A stretch of DNA of 64,000 nucleotides from Mycobacteriaceae bacterium. Lineage in GTDB: Bacteria > Actinomycetota > Actinomycetes > Mycobacteriales > Mycobacteriaceae. Every line of letters starts with the position of its first letter. The stretch's first letter is position 1. The translations under genes were made by a program, and so were the position numbers. The DNA lies in assembly GCA_019245755.1 (NCBI GenBank), contig JAFARC010000024.1:1-64000 (forward strand), read 5' to 3'. The notes beneath the pieces are model-generated. The model had not been told where the DNA came from, did no database searches, and was given only the letters and a program-made list of their open reading frames with translations. Below, one piece after another: positions 55,164 through 64,000 of this stretch.

Positions 55164-57263
55164 ATGACCAGCCTGGGTACTCGCAAGGCCGGGTGCTACC
55201 GGCACGACCTCGACGGCTTGCGGGGCATCGCGATCGCACTCGTCGCGATGTTTCATGTCTGGTTCGGCCGGGTCTCCGGTGGTGTCGACGTCTTCCTGGT
55301 GCTGTCCGGCTTCTTCTTCGGCGGCTCGGTGTTGCGCGCCGCGCTGCGGCCCCACGCGTCGCTATCCCTGGTCCCGGAGATCCATCGCCTGGTCCGGCGG
55401 CTGCTGCCGGCGCTCGTCGTGGTGCTGGCCGCGTCGGCCGTGCTGACCATCCTGATCCAGCCCGAGACGCGCTGGGAGACGTTCGCCGACCAGAGCCTGG
55501 CCAGCCTGGGCTACTACCAGAACTGGGAGCTGGCGAGCACCGCGTCGAACTACCTGCGCGCCGGTGAAGCGGTCAGCCCGCTGCAGCACATCTGGTCGAT
55601 GTCGGTGCAGGGCCAGTTCTACCTGCTATTCCTGGCGCTGGTGTGCGGCTTCGCTTCGGCGTTTCGCCGCATGCTGGGCCGGCACCTGCGGACATCACTG
55701 GCGGTGCTGCTGAGCGCGCTGACCGTCGCATCGTTCGTGTTCGCGGTCTTCGCGCACGCCGCCAACCAGTCCGCCGCCTACTACGACACCTTCGCCCGGG
55801 CATGGGAACTGCTAGTCGGCGCGCTTGTCGGCGCGCTGGTGCCCTACGTGCGGTGGCCGACGTGGCTGCGCACCACCGCGGCGAGCGTCGCGCTGGCGGC
55901 GGTGCTGTCGTGCGGCGCGCTGATCAACGGGGTCAAGGAGTTCCCCGGCCCGTGGGCGCTGGTTCCGGTCGGTGCGACGGCGCTGATGATCCTGGCCGCG
56001 GCGAACCTGTCCGATCGGCAGCGGATGCCGGCCCCGAGCCGGCTACTTGCGGCACCCCCGCTGGTCACGCTCGGCGCCGTCGCGTACTCCCTGTACCTGT
56101 GGCACTGGCCGCTGCTGATCTTCTGGCTGGCCTACACCGGCCGCAAGGGTGCGGGGCTGTTCGACGGCGCCGCGGTGCTGCTGGTGTCGGCCGTGCTGGC
56201 CTACCTGACCACCAAATACGTCGAGAACCCGCTGCGCCATCGGGCACTCGCCACGAAGCGGCGGCGTGAGCCGGTGGCGCTGGCCGAACGGTTCCGACGC
56301 CCGACGATCGTGCTGGGTTCGGTGGTGGCTCTGCTCGGGGTGACGCTGACCGCCACCTCGTTCACCTGGCGTGAGCACGTCACCGTGCAGCGGGCCAACG
56401 GCAAGGAACTGGCCGGGCTGTCGGCTGCCGACTACCCCGGCGCGCGGGCGCTGATCGACCACGTTCGGGTGCCGAAACTGCCGATGCGGCCCACGGTGCT
56501 CGAGGCCAGGAACGACCTGCCCGAGACCACCGTCGACGGTTGTATCAGCGACTTCGTCAACCCGGCGCTGATCAACTGCACGTACGGCGACAAAACCGCC
56601 ACCCGGACCATCGCACTGGCGGGCGGCTCGCACGCCGAGCACTGGATCACCGCGCTGGACCTGCTGGGCCGGCTGCACCACTTCCGGGTCGTCACCTACC
56701 TGAAGATGGGCTGCCCGCTGTCCACCGAACCGGTCCCACTGATCGTCGGCGGCAACATCCCCTACCCGCAGTGCCACCAGTGGGTGAACAAGGTGATGTC
56801 CAAGCTGGTCACCGACCGTCCCGACTTCGTGTTCACCAACAGCACCCGGCCCCGCACCGCACAGCACGGCGACGTGATGCCGACGGCCTACCTGGGCATC
56901 TGGCAAATCTTGTCGGACAACAACATAGGCATGCTGGGTATCCGGGACACGCCGTGGATGGTCAAGCCCAGCGGACCGTTCCAGCCGGCGGATTGCCTTG
57001 CCGACGGGGGGAATCCGACGTCGTGTGGAATGCGGCGCTCCGACGTGCTCGACGACCGCAACCCGACGCTGGACGTGGTGTCGCGGTTCCCGCTGCTCAA
57101 ACCGCTGGACATGACCGATGCCGTGTGCCGCCAGGACAACTGTCGCGCCGTCGAAGGAAACGTGTTGGTGTATCACGACTCTCACCACCTGTCCGCCACC
57201 TACGTGCGCACCATGACCGGCGAACTCGGGCGCCAGATCGGCGCCGCCACCGGATGGTGGTGA
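55164..57263 (+). CDS. Acyltransferase 3 with C-terminal SGNH domain (Rv1565c-like)
   Basis: 699 residues. Residues about 8-390 are the OafA-type membrane acyltransferase: [22 protein letters not shown] with the catalytic His, then [14 protein letters not shown] and ten or so helices. Residues about 430-699 are an extracytoplasmic SGNH-like domain with [11 protein letters not shown] (Ser) and [12 protein letters not shown] (Asp and His). The usual block I is GDSH, but here it is GGSH. Related proteins O-acetylate cell-wall polysaccharides. The position beside treX matches Rv1565c. Confidence 0.85.
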   Translation: MTSLGTRKAGCYRHDLDGLRGIAIALVAMFHVWFGRVSGGVDVFLVLSGFFFGGSVLRAALRPHASLSLVPEIHRLVRRLLPALVVVLAASAVLTILIQPETRWETFADQSLASLGYYQNWELASTASNYLRAGEAVSPLQHIWSMSVQGQFYLLFLALVCGFASAFRRMLGRHLRTSLAVLLSALTVASFVFAVFAHAANQSAAYYDTFARAWELLVGALVGALVPYVRWPTWLRTTAASVALAAVLSCGALINGVKEFPGPWALVPVGATALMILAAANLSDRQRMPAPSRLLAAPPLVTLGAVAYSLYLWHWPLLIFWLAYTGRKGAGLFDGAAVLLVSAVLAYLTTKYVENPLRHRALATKRRREPVALAERFRRPTIVLGSVVALLGVTLTATSFTWREHVTVQRANGKELAGLSAADYPGARALIDHVRVPKLPMRPTVLEARNDLPETTVDGCISDFVNPALINCTYGDKTATRTIALAGGSHAEHWITALDLLGRLHHFRVVTYLKMGCPLSTEPVPLIVGGNIPYPQCHQWVNKVMSKLVTDRPDFVFTNSTRPRTAQHGDVMPTAYLGIWQILSDNNIGMLGIRDTPWMVKPSGPFQPADCLADGGNPTSCGMRRSDVLDDRNPTLDVVSRFPLLKPLDMTDAVCRQDNCRAVEGNVLVYHDSHHLSATYVRTMTGELGRQIGAATGWW

Positions 57264-57304
57264 CACGCCGCGCAGCCGATCGCCGAGGCGGATAGGGTCG
57301 AGTG

Positions 57305-59470
57305 ATGTCCTCGACCGAGCCAGCCGTCGACACCGGACCGATTCTCGCGACCGTCTGGCCGGGCACCCCGTATCCGCTGGGCGCCACCTACGACGGGGCG
57401 GGCACGAACTTCTCGGTGTTCTCCGAATGCGCGGACAAGGTCGAGCTGTGCCTGGTCGACCGGGACGGCTCAGAGGAGCGGACCCGGCTCGACGAGGTCG
57501 ACGGGTTCGTCTGGCACGCCTACCTGCCAACCGTGACGCCCGGGCAGCGCTACGGCTTCCGGGTGTACGGGCCGTGGGACCCGGCGTCGGGGCATCGCTG
57601 CGACCCCAGCAAGTTGCTGCTGGACCCGTACGGCAAGGCCTTCCACGGGGACTTCGACTACGGGCCCGCGCTGTACTCCTACGACACGGCCAAACATGAC
57701 GAGGCGGCGTCGGGGCCGCGCACGGGCATCGACTCGCTCGGGCACACCATGACCAGCGTCGTGGTGAACCCGTTCTTCGACTGGGCGTCGGACCGGTCGC
57801 CGCGGACGCCGTATCACGAGACGATCATCTACGAGGCGCACGTCAAGGGCATGACCCAGAGCCACCCGGGCATTCCCGAAGAGCTGCGCGGCACCTACGC
57901 GGGCCTGGCCCACCCGGCGATCATCGACCACCTCAAGTCGCTGAACGTCACCGCGATCGAGCTGATGCCGGTGCACCAGTTCATGCACGACCACCGGCTG
58001 GTCGATCTCGGCCTGCGCAACTACTGGGGCTACAACACGTTCGGTTATTTCGCGCCGCACAACCAGTACGCGGCCATCCGGCACGCCGGTGGCGCGGTGG
58101 CGGAGTTCAAGACGATGATGCGCACCTTCCACGAGGCCGGCATCGAGGTAATCCTCGACGTGGTTTACAACCACACCGCCGAGGGCAATCAGCTCGGGCC
58201 CACCATCAACTTCCGCGGCATCGACAACGCCGCCTACTACCGGCTGGTCGACGAGGATTTGCGCTACTACAGGGACTACACGGGCACCGGCAACAGCCTC
58301 AACGCCCGGCACCCGCACACGCTGCAGCTGATCATGGACTCGCTGCGGTACTGGGTGCTGGAAATGCACGTCGACGGGTTCCGGTTCGACCTGGCCGCCA
58401 CGCTGGCGCGGGAACTGCACGACGTCGACCGGCTGTCGGCGTTCTTCGACCTGGTGCAGCAGGACCCGGTGGTCAGCCAGGTCAAGCTGATCGCCGAGCC
58501 GTGGGACGTCGGCGAGGGCGGCTATCAGGTCGGTAACTTCCCCGGGCTGTGGACGGAATGGAACGGCAAGTATCGCGACACCGTCCGCGACTACTGGCGC
58601 GGCGAGCCGGCCACGCTCGGCGAGTTCGCGTCCCGGCTCACCGGCTCGTCGGACCTGTACGAGGCCACCGGCCGCCGGCCCAGCGCCAGCATCAACTTCG
58701 TCACCGCCCACGACGGCTTCACGCTGGGCGACGTGGTTTCCTACAACGAGAAGCACAACGAGGCCAACGGCGAGGGCAACCGCGACGGCGAAAGCCACAA
58801 CCGGTCGTGGAACTGCGGGGTGGAGGGCCCCACCGACGACCCGGAGATCCGCAAGCTGCGCTACCGGCAGATGCGCAACTTCCTGGCCACGCTGATGCTG
58901 TCCCAGGGCACCCCGATGATCGCCCATGGCGACGAGATGGCACGCACCCAGCAGGGCAACAACAACGTGTACTGCCAGGACTCGGCGCTGTCGTGGATGG
59001 ACTGGTCGCTGGCCGAGAAGAACGCCGACCTGCTCGCATTCACCAGGACGGTGACCACGCTGCGCAAGAACCACCCGGTGTTCCGGCGCCGACGGTTCTT
59101 CGCCGGCACACCGATCCGCAGCGGCGCGCAGGTACGCGACATCGCGTGGCTGACCCCGGCCGGCCAGGAGATGACACCACAGGACTGGGACACCCCGTTC
59201 GGCAGAAGCATCACGGTTTTCCTCAACGGCGAGGCCATTCCCGAACCCGACGCGCGCGGATTCCCGGTCGTCGACGACTCGTTCCTGCTGTGTTTCAACG
59301 GCTATGACGAGGAGTTGGACTTCGTTGTCCCGGAAGGCAATTACGCCAAGCAGTGGGCGGCGTGCCTGGACACCGCCGACCCGGCCGGGGCGACGTCGCT
59401 GGTGGTGGCGGCCGGCGAGAAGATCTCGCTCGTCGGCCGTTCGGTGATCGTGCTGCGCAGAACGGCGTGA
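57305..59470 (+). CDS. treX: Glycogen debranching/isoamylase-type enzyme (TreX/GlgX)
   Basis: 721 residues from the ATG at 57305; the GTG at 57302 adds one. GH13 enzyme that cleaves alpha-1,6 branches of glycogen to free linear chains. The four GH13 regions are seen: DVVYNHTAEG, GFRFDLAATL with the nucleophile Asp, LIAEPWDVGEGGYQ with the acid Glu, and FVTAHDGFTLGD. An N-terminal CBM48-like domain precedes the barrel. It starts the treX-treY-treZ operon for trehalose from glycogen. Confidence 0.95.
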   Translation: MSSTEPAVDTGPILATVWPGTPYPLGATYDGAGTNFSVFSECADKVELCLVDRDGSEERTRLDEVDGFVWHAYLPTVTPGQRYGFRVYGPWDPASGHRCDPSKLLLDPYGKAFHGDFDYGPALYSYDTAKHDEAASGPRTGIDSLGHTMTSVVVNPFFDWASDRSPRTPYHETIIYEAHVKGMTQSHPGIPEELRGTYAGLAHPAIIDHLKSLNVTAIELMPVHQFMHDHRLVDLGLRNYWGYNTFGYFAPHNQYAAIRHAGGAVAEFKTMMRTFHEAGIEVILDVVYNHTAEGNQLGPTINFRGIDNAAYYRLVDEDLRYYRDYTGTGNSLNARHPHTLQLIMDSLRYWVLEMHVDGFRFDLAATLARELHDVDRLSAFFDLVQQDPVVSQVKLIAEPWDVGEGGYQVGNFPGLWTEWNGKYRDTVRDYWRGEPATLGEFASRLTGSSDLYEATGRRPSASINFVTAHDGFTLGDVVSYNEKHNEANGEGNRDGESHNRSWNCGVEGPTDDPEIRKLRYRQMRNFLATLMLSQGTPMIAHGDEMARTQQGNNNVYCQDSALSWMDWSLAEKNADLLAFTRTVTTLRKNHPVFRRRRFFAGTPIRSGAQVRDIAWLTPAGQEMTPQDWDTPFGRSITVFLNGEAIPEPDARGFPVVDDSFLLCFNGYDEELDFVVPEGNYAKQWAACLDTADPAGATSLVVAAGEKISLVGRSVIVLRRTA

Positions 59471-61767
59471 CGGCTCCCCCGCCGGTGGTCTCCACCTACC
59501 GGCTCCAGCTGCGTGGGGACGCATTCACCTTCGCCGACGCCCTGGGGCTGCTGGACTACCTCAGCGACCTCGGGGTGTCACACGTGTACCTGTCGCCGAT
59601 CCTGACCGCGGTCTCCGGTTCGACACACGGCTACGACGTCACGGATCCGACGAAGGTGTCTGGCGACCTCGGCGGAGCGGAGGGACTGGCGCGGCTCGCG
59701 GCGGCGGCCCGGGCCCGCGGCATGGGGCTGATCATCGACATCGTCCCCAATCACGTCGGCGTCGCACCGCCCGCGCAGAACCCGTGGTGGTGGGACGTGC
59801 TGACGCACGGGCGCGACTCGGCGTACGCGCGGTTCTTCGACATCGACTGGTCGCCCGACAACGGGGTCGGCGGCAAGCTGGCGCTGCCCGTCCTGGGATC
59901 CGACGACGATGTCGCCGACCTGACCGTCGACGGCGACCTGCTGCGGCTCGGCGATCTGGCCTTCCCGATCGCCCCGGCCACGGGGGGTGGGAGCGGTCCG
60001 GACGTGCACGACCGTCAGCACTACCGGTTGATCGGCTGGCGTCGCGGGCTGTGCGGGTATCGGCGGTTCTTTGCGATCACGTCGCTGGCGGGGCTGCGCC
60101 AGGAAGACAGGGACGTGTTCGACGCCAGCCACGCCGAGGTGCGGCGATGGTTCGCCGAGGAGCTGGTCGACGGCGTGCGGGTCGACCACCCGGACGGACT
60201 GTCCGACCCGGTGAGTTACCTAGGGTGGCTGCGGGAACTCACCGGCCCATCGGCGTGGATCGTGATCGAGAAGATACTCGCGGCCGACGAAGTGCTGGAC
60301 CTGACGCTGCCGGTGGCCGGCAGCACCGGCTACGACGCGCTACGCGAAGCGGGCGGGGTGTTCATCGATCCGGCCGGCGAGGCGGAGCTGACCGCATTGT
60401 TCTCGTCGACCGGGGTGGACTACTCGCGCATGCCGCTGGTGGCGCGGGAGCTCAAGGCCGCCGCGGTGACCGGCACGCTGGCCAGCGAACTGCGCCGGGT
60501 GTGCCGGACGATCACGACGGCCGCCGGCACCGACCATGCGCTGCTGCCGGCAGCGGTGGCCGCGTTGATCGGCCACATCGGCGTCTACCGCTGCGACTAC
60601 CCCGCGCTGTCCGCGGTGGTACCGATCGCGCTGGCCGACAGCGCGTCGAACGCTCCCGAGCTGGCGGAGCCGTTGCAGATCATCGCCACGGCGCTGGCTT
60701 TGTCCGCCGAGGTGTCGGTGCGGTTGCAGCAGCTGTGCGGCGCGGCGACCGCGAAGTCGATGGAGGACTGCCTGTTCTACCGCGACGCCCGGCTGGTGTC
60801 GCTGAACGAGGTGGGCGGCGACCCCGAGCGGTTCGGGGTCAGCGCCGCAGAGTTTCACCACCGGGCGAGGATGCGCGGCCGGCGGTGGCCACGGGCGATG
60901 ACCACGTTGACCACCCACGACACCAAACGCGGCGAAGATGTCCGGGCCCGCATCGGGGTGTTGTCGCAGGTGCCTGCGCTGTGGGCGCAACTCGTCGGCG
61001 GGTGGGAGCAGCGGGCGCCCTCCCCCGACCCGGTCACCGCCCTTTTCCTGTGGCAGAACATGTTCGGGGTGTGGCCCGCCGACGGCGCGGTGAGCCCCCA
61101 GCTGCGCGACCGGTTGCACGGTTACGCCGAGAAGGCGATCCGGGAGGCCGGCACGCACACGTCGTGGAACGAGCCCAACGCCGAGTTCGAATCGGCGGTG
61201 CACGCGTGGATCGACACCGTGCTCGACGGCGACATCGCTGCCGAGCTGACCGGCCTGGTGGCCCAGGTCGATCGGCACGGCCGCAACGACGCGCTGGGGC
61301 AGAAGCTGCTGCAGCTGACGGCGCCCGGGGTGCCCGACGTGTACCAGGGCACCGAACTGTGGGACGACAGCCTGGTCGACCCGGACAACCGCCGACCGGT
61401 CGACTACGCCACCCGCCGGGCCGCGCTCGCCGCGCAGGAGCACCCCAAGATCCGGGTCACCGCGGCAGCGCTGCGGCTGCGGCGCGCCCGCCCGGACGAT
61501 TTCCTGTCCGGGCCGTATACGCCGGTGCTGGCCAGCGGTTCTGGTCGCGAGCATGTGGTGGCCTTTCTTCGCGGGCGCGACGTGCTGGTCGCGGTCAGCC
61601 GCTGGACCGTGCGGCTTGCCGAAAGCGGCTGGGGTGACACGATTCTCGCGCTGCCGGACGGGGTGTGGACGGACACGCTGACCGGTCGGCGGTGGACGCA
61701 CGGGGTGGAGGCGGCGGAGTTGTTCGCCGAGTTCGGTGTGGCGTTGCTGGAGCGGGCGGATGGCTGA
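59467..61767 (+). CDS. treY: Maltooligosyl trehalose synthase
   Basis: 766 residues. GH13 enzyme that turns the reducing end of a maltodextrin into a trehalosyl unit. Signatures: STYRLQL, HVYLSPILTAVSGSTHGYDVTDP, IVPNHVGV, GVRVDHPDGLSDP (nucleophile Asp), IVIEKILAADE (Glu) and TLTTHDTKRGEDVRAR (Asp). GTG start overlapping the treX stop (GTGA). Followed by treZ with 8-nt overlap. Confidence 0.95.
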   Translation: MTAPPPVVSTYRLQLRGDAFTFADALGLLDYLSDLGVSHVYLSPILTAVSGSTHGYDVTDPTKVSGDLGGAEGLARLAAAARARGMGLIIDIVPNHVGVAPPAQNPWWWDVLTHGRDSAYARFFDIDWSPDNGVGGKLALPVLGSDDDVADLTVDGDLLRLGDLAFPIAPATGGGSGPDVHDRQHYRLIGWRRGLCGYRRFFAITSLAGLRQEDRDVFDASHAEVRRWFAEELVDGVRVDHPDGLSDPVSYLGWLRELTGPSAWIVIEKILAADEVLDLTLPVAGSTGYDALREAGGVFIDPAGEAELTALFSSTGVDYSRMPLVARELKAAAVTGTLASELRRVCRTITTAAGTDHALLPAAVAALIGHIGVYRCDYPALSAVVPIALADSASNAPELAEPLQIIATALALSAEVSVRLQQLCGAATAKSMEDCLFYRDARLVSLNEVGGDPERFGVSAAEFHHRARMRGRRWPRAMTTLTTHDTKRGEDVRARIGVLSQVPALWAQLVGGWEQRAPSPDPVTALFLWQNMFGVWPADGAVSPQLRDRLHGYAEKAIREAGTHTSWNEPNAEFESAVHAWIDTVLDGDIAAELTGLVAQVDRHGRNDALGQKLLQLTAPGVPDVYQGTELWDDSLVDPDNRRPVDYATRRAALAAQEHPKIRVTAAALRLRRARPDDFLSGPYTPVLASGSGREHVVAFLRGRDVLVAVSRWTVRLAESGWGDTILALPDGVWTDTLTGRRWTHGVEAAELFAEFGVALLERADG

Positions 61768-63508
61768 ATTCGCGGTCTGGGCGCCCACGCCCGCGCGGGT
61801 GCGGCTGGACGTCGAAGGCACCCTGCACCTGATGACCCGCGGTCACGACGGGTGGTGGCGCGCGGACGTGCCCGCCACCGCGGGCAGCCGCTACGGGTTC
61901 GTGCTCGACGACGACGAGACCGTACTGCCCGATCCCCGCTCGGCACGGCAGCCCGACGGCGTGCACGAGCGGTCGGCGCTGTGGCAGCCCGATCCGTCGG
62001 CATGGGCCGACGACTCGTGGACCGGCCGATCGGTCGAGGGCGGCGTCATCCACGAGCTGCACATCGGCACCTTCACTACCGAGGGAACACTGGACGCGGC
62101 GGTCGAGAAGCTGGACTACCTGGTGGAGCTTGGTGTCGACTTCGTCGAGCTGATGCCGGTCAACGCGTTCGCCGGCAGCCACGGCTGGGGGTACGACGGG
62201 GTGCTGTGGTACGCCGTCCATGAACCCTACGGCGGCCCCGACGCGCTGGTCCGCTTCGTCGACGCCTGCCACCGGCGCGGGCTTGGCGTGCTGATCGACG
62301 CGGTGTTCAACCATCTCGGCCCGTCGGGCAATTACCTTCCCCGGTTCGGTCCCTACCTGTCGTCGGGCGCGGCGGGCAACCCGTGGGGCGAGGCCGTCAA
62401 CCTGTCCGGACCGGGCGCCGACGAGGTGCGGAGCTACATCCTCGACTGCGCGCTGCGGTGGTTGCGCGACTTCCACGTCGACGGGCTGCGGCTGGACGCG
62501 GTGCACGCGCTGATCGACACGACCGCCATCCACATCCTCGAAGAGCTGTCGGCAGAGACCGACGCGCTGTCGTCAGCGGTGGGCCGCCCGCTGTCGCTGA
62601 TCGCCGAAAGCGACCTGAACGATCCCCGACTGATCACGCCGCGCGCGTCGGGCGGCTACGGGTTGACCGCGCAGTGGGACGACGACATCCACCACGCCAT
62701 CCACGCCGCGGTGTCCGGAGAGCGGCAGGGTTACTACAACGATTTCGGGTCACTGGAGACGCTGGCCACGACGCTGCGCAACGGTTACTTCCACGCCGGC
62801 ACGTACTCGTCGTTCCGGGGCCGCCGGCACGGGAGGCCGCTGGACACGTCGCTGATCCCGGCGACCCGGCTGCTGGCCTACACCAGCACCCACGATCAAG
62901 TCGGCAACCGCGCCGTCGGGGATCGCCCGTCGCAGAACCTGGACGCCGGTCAGCTCGCGGTCAAGGCCGCGCTCGCGCTGGGCTCGCCGTACACCGCGAT
63001 GCTGTTCATGGGTGAGGAGTGGGGGTCGTCGCAGCCGTTCCAGTTCTTCACCTCGCACCCCGAACCGGAGCTGGCCCGGGCGACGGCCGAGGGTCGCAAG
63101 CGCGAGTTCGCCGAGCACGGCTGGGACGCCGACGAGATCCCCGACCCGCAAGACCCGGCCACCTTCGGTCGATCGAAGCTGGACTGGAGCGAGGTCCACG
63201 CCGGCGAACACGGGCGGCTGCTCGAGGTGTATCGGCAGCTGATCTCGTTGCGGCGCGAGGCGGACATGGCCGACCCTTGGCTGGAGCATCTGGTGGTTTC
63301 CTACGACGAGGACGCGGGGTGGATCGCGATGCACCGCGGCTGGCTTCGTATCGTCTGCAACATCGGCACGTCAGAGGTGGCGGTGCCGTTTGTCGGCGAG
63401 GTGGTGCTGGCGTGGGGTGGACCGCGGCCGGCGGGTGATGCAACCGTGCTGGCCGGGCACTCGTTCGCCGTGCTGCGCGTCGACGCTACGGATTGCGCTA
63501 CGGATTGA
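61760..63508 (+). CDS. treZ: Maltooligosyl trehalose trehalohydrolase
   Basis: 582 residues. GH13 enzyme that releases trehalose from maltooligosyl trehalose. CBM48-like N-terminus (AEFAVWAPTPARVRLDVEG), HIGTFTTEGTLDAAVEKLDYL, VDAVFNHLGPSGNY, GLRLDAVHAL (nucleophile Asp), LIAESDLNDPRL (Glu) and TSTHDQVGNRA. ATG overlaps treY by 8 nt. Its last 11 bp overlap ilvA convergently. Confidence 0.95.
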   Translation: MAEFAVWAPTPARVRLDVEGTLHLMTRGHDGWWRADVPATAGSRYGFVLDDDETVLPDPRSARQPDGVHERSALWQPDPSAWADDSWTGRSVEGGVIHELHIGTFTTEGTLDAAVEKLDYLVELGVDFVELMPVNAFAGSHGWGYDGVLWYAVHEPYGGPDALVRFVDACHRRGLGVLIDAVFNHLGPSGNYLPRFGPYLSSGAAGNPWGEAVNLSGPGADEVRSYILDCALRWLRDFHVDGLRLDAVHALIDTTAIHILEELSAETDALSSAVGRPLSLIAESDLNDPRLITPRASGGYGLTAQWDDDIHHAIHAAVSGERQGYYNDFGSLETLATTLRNGYFHAGTYSSFRGRRHGRPLDTSLIPATRLLAYTSTHDQVGNRAVGDRPSQNLDAGQLAVKAALALGSPYTAMLFMGEEWGSSQPFQFFTSHPEPELARATAEGRKREFAEHGWDADEIPDPQDPATFGRSKLDWSEVHAGEHGRLLEVYRQLISLRREADMADPWLEHLVVSYDEDAGWIAMHRGWLRIVCNIGTSEVAVPFVGEVVLAWGGPRPAGDATVLAGHSFAVLRVDATDCATD

Positions 63509-64000
63509 TCAGGTAGCGGTACGCCGGGGAATCGGGGGTCAGTCGCTCGACGTCGACGTCGGAGGCCGCCATGCGGGCCAGCAGGCCCTCGAGGTCCTCG
63601 GCGGAGCCAAGCTCGATGCCCACGAGCGCCGCCCCGGTTTCCCGGTTGTTGCGCTTGACGTACTCGAACAGCGTGATGTCGTCGTTGGGCCCGAGCACCT
63701 GATCCAGGAAGCCGCGCAGGGCACCGGGTTCCTGCGGGAAGTCGACCAGGAAGTAGTGCTTGAGGCCAAGGTGTACCAGCGAGCGCTCCAGGATCTCGCC
63801 GTAGCGCGACACATCGTTGTTGCCGCCGGAGATCAGGCACACCACCGTGCAGCCCGGCTCCACCTGGTCGGTCTCCATCAGGGCCGTCACCGACAGCGCC
63901 CCCGCGGGTTCGGCGATGATGCCCTCGTTCTGGTACAGGTCGAGCATCGCCGTGCACACCGCGCCCTCATCGACCGTGGTCACCGACACCATGTCGCCGG
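63498..64000 (-). CDS. ilvA: Threonine dehydratase (threonine ammonia-lyase), C-terminal part
   Basis: The 5' part lies beyond the window; about 167 residues are visible. They include the end of the PLP catalytic domain (EGIIAEPAGALSVTAL, VCLISGGNNDVSRYGEILERS) and the C-terminal ACT-like regulatory domain (KHYFLVDFPQEPGALRGFLDQVLGPNDDITLFEYVKRNNRETG, quoted in part: FPQEPGALRGFLDQVLG and YVKRNNRETG). Deaminates threonine to 2-oxobutyrate for isoleucine. Matches Rv1559 next to the tre operon. Confidence 0.93.
   Translation of the reverse strand, partial: GDMVSVTTVDEGAVCTAMLDLYQNEGIIAEPAGALSVTALMETDQVEPGCTVVCLISGGNNDVSRYGEILERSLVHLGLKHYFLVDFPQEPGALRGFLDQVLGPNDDITLFEYVKRNNRETGAALVGIELGSAEDLEGLLARMAASDVDVERLTPDSPAYRYLINP

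Overview
The window is high-GC actinobacterial chromosome. Gene order and content point firmly to a Mycobacterium-type genome: PriA-type hisA inside the his operon, NrtR beside nadABC, bsaP near bioB, MspA-family porins, and a class III cyclase like Rv1625c. From about 4.7 kb rightwards the order follows, on the opposite strand, the M. tuberculosis block from cya (Rv1625c) down to ilvA (Rv1559). Departures from that block are: no cydABCD genes at their usual position, gltBD lying beside pykA, an unusual exported-type gene between bsaP and bioB, and a variable left end. I saw no rRNA, intact tRNA, insertion sequence or CRISPR array.

Layout. 0-4.6 kb is an accessory-like segment: small exported proteins, a DJ-1/PfpI protein, a tRNA-3'-end-like fragment, a two-gene chromate-transporter (CHR) pair and a phospholipase-D-like protein. 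4.7-9.4 kb holds the adenylate cyclase, then two MspA-family porins whose leaders are identical over 128 bp, one porin coupled to a Pro-rich exported protein. 9.4-15.8 kb holds a polar amino-acid ABC transporter (ATPase, permease, lipoprotein), an HdeD-like protein, a DUF4190-like protein, a DUF2156 membrane protein and TesB. 15.8-24.4 kb holds pykA, gltD, gltB, and DUF2752 and TM2 membrane proteins.

24.4-33.0 kb is the trp cluster (trpE, a trp-associated membrane protein, trpC, trpB, trpA) running into lgt. Lgt carries an acidic repeat tail of about 500 residues. Beyond lgt lies a small protein made of a continuous hexapeptide array whose second half is a CxxCxxC cysteine ladder. 33.0-40 kb is bcpB and the his operon (hisD-C-B-H-A-impA-F-I). 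40-47 kb is the NAD cluster (nadA-B-C) with divergent nrtR, then a secretory-lipase-family protein and a nitronate-monooxygenase-like protein. 47-55 kb is the biotin cluster: bioA-F-D with a LigT-like gene, and bioB with divergent bioQ, bsaP and an inserted beta-roll-like repeat protein. 55-63.5 kb is an acyltransferase-3/SGNH protein and the trehalose operon treX-treY-treZ. The window ends inside ilvA.

Most of the window is amino-acid and cofactor biosynthesis (Trp, His, Glu, NAD, biotin) in tightly packed operons with ATGA, GTGA or TGATG junctions. Several sites read directly from sequence look regulatory: an NrtR-type palindrome spanning a perfect TATAAT, a BioQ-type TGAAC-N3-GTTCA site, a 10-codon Trp-containing upstream ORF joined to trpE by ATGA, and the duplicated porin leaders with an 8-bp hairpin. 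Several genes look leaderless, with a TAnnnT-like -10 element 6-8 nt before the start codon. The most novel items are the cysteine-ladder hexapeptide protein next to lgt, the beta-roll protein in the biotin cluster, and the duplicated porin leaders.
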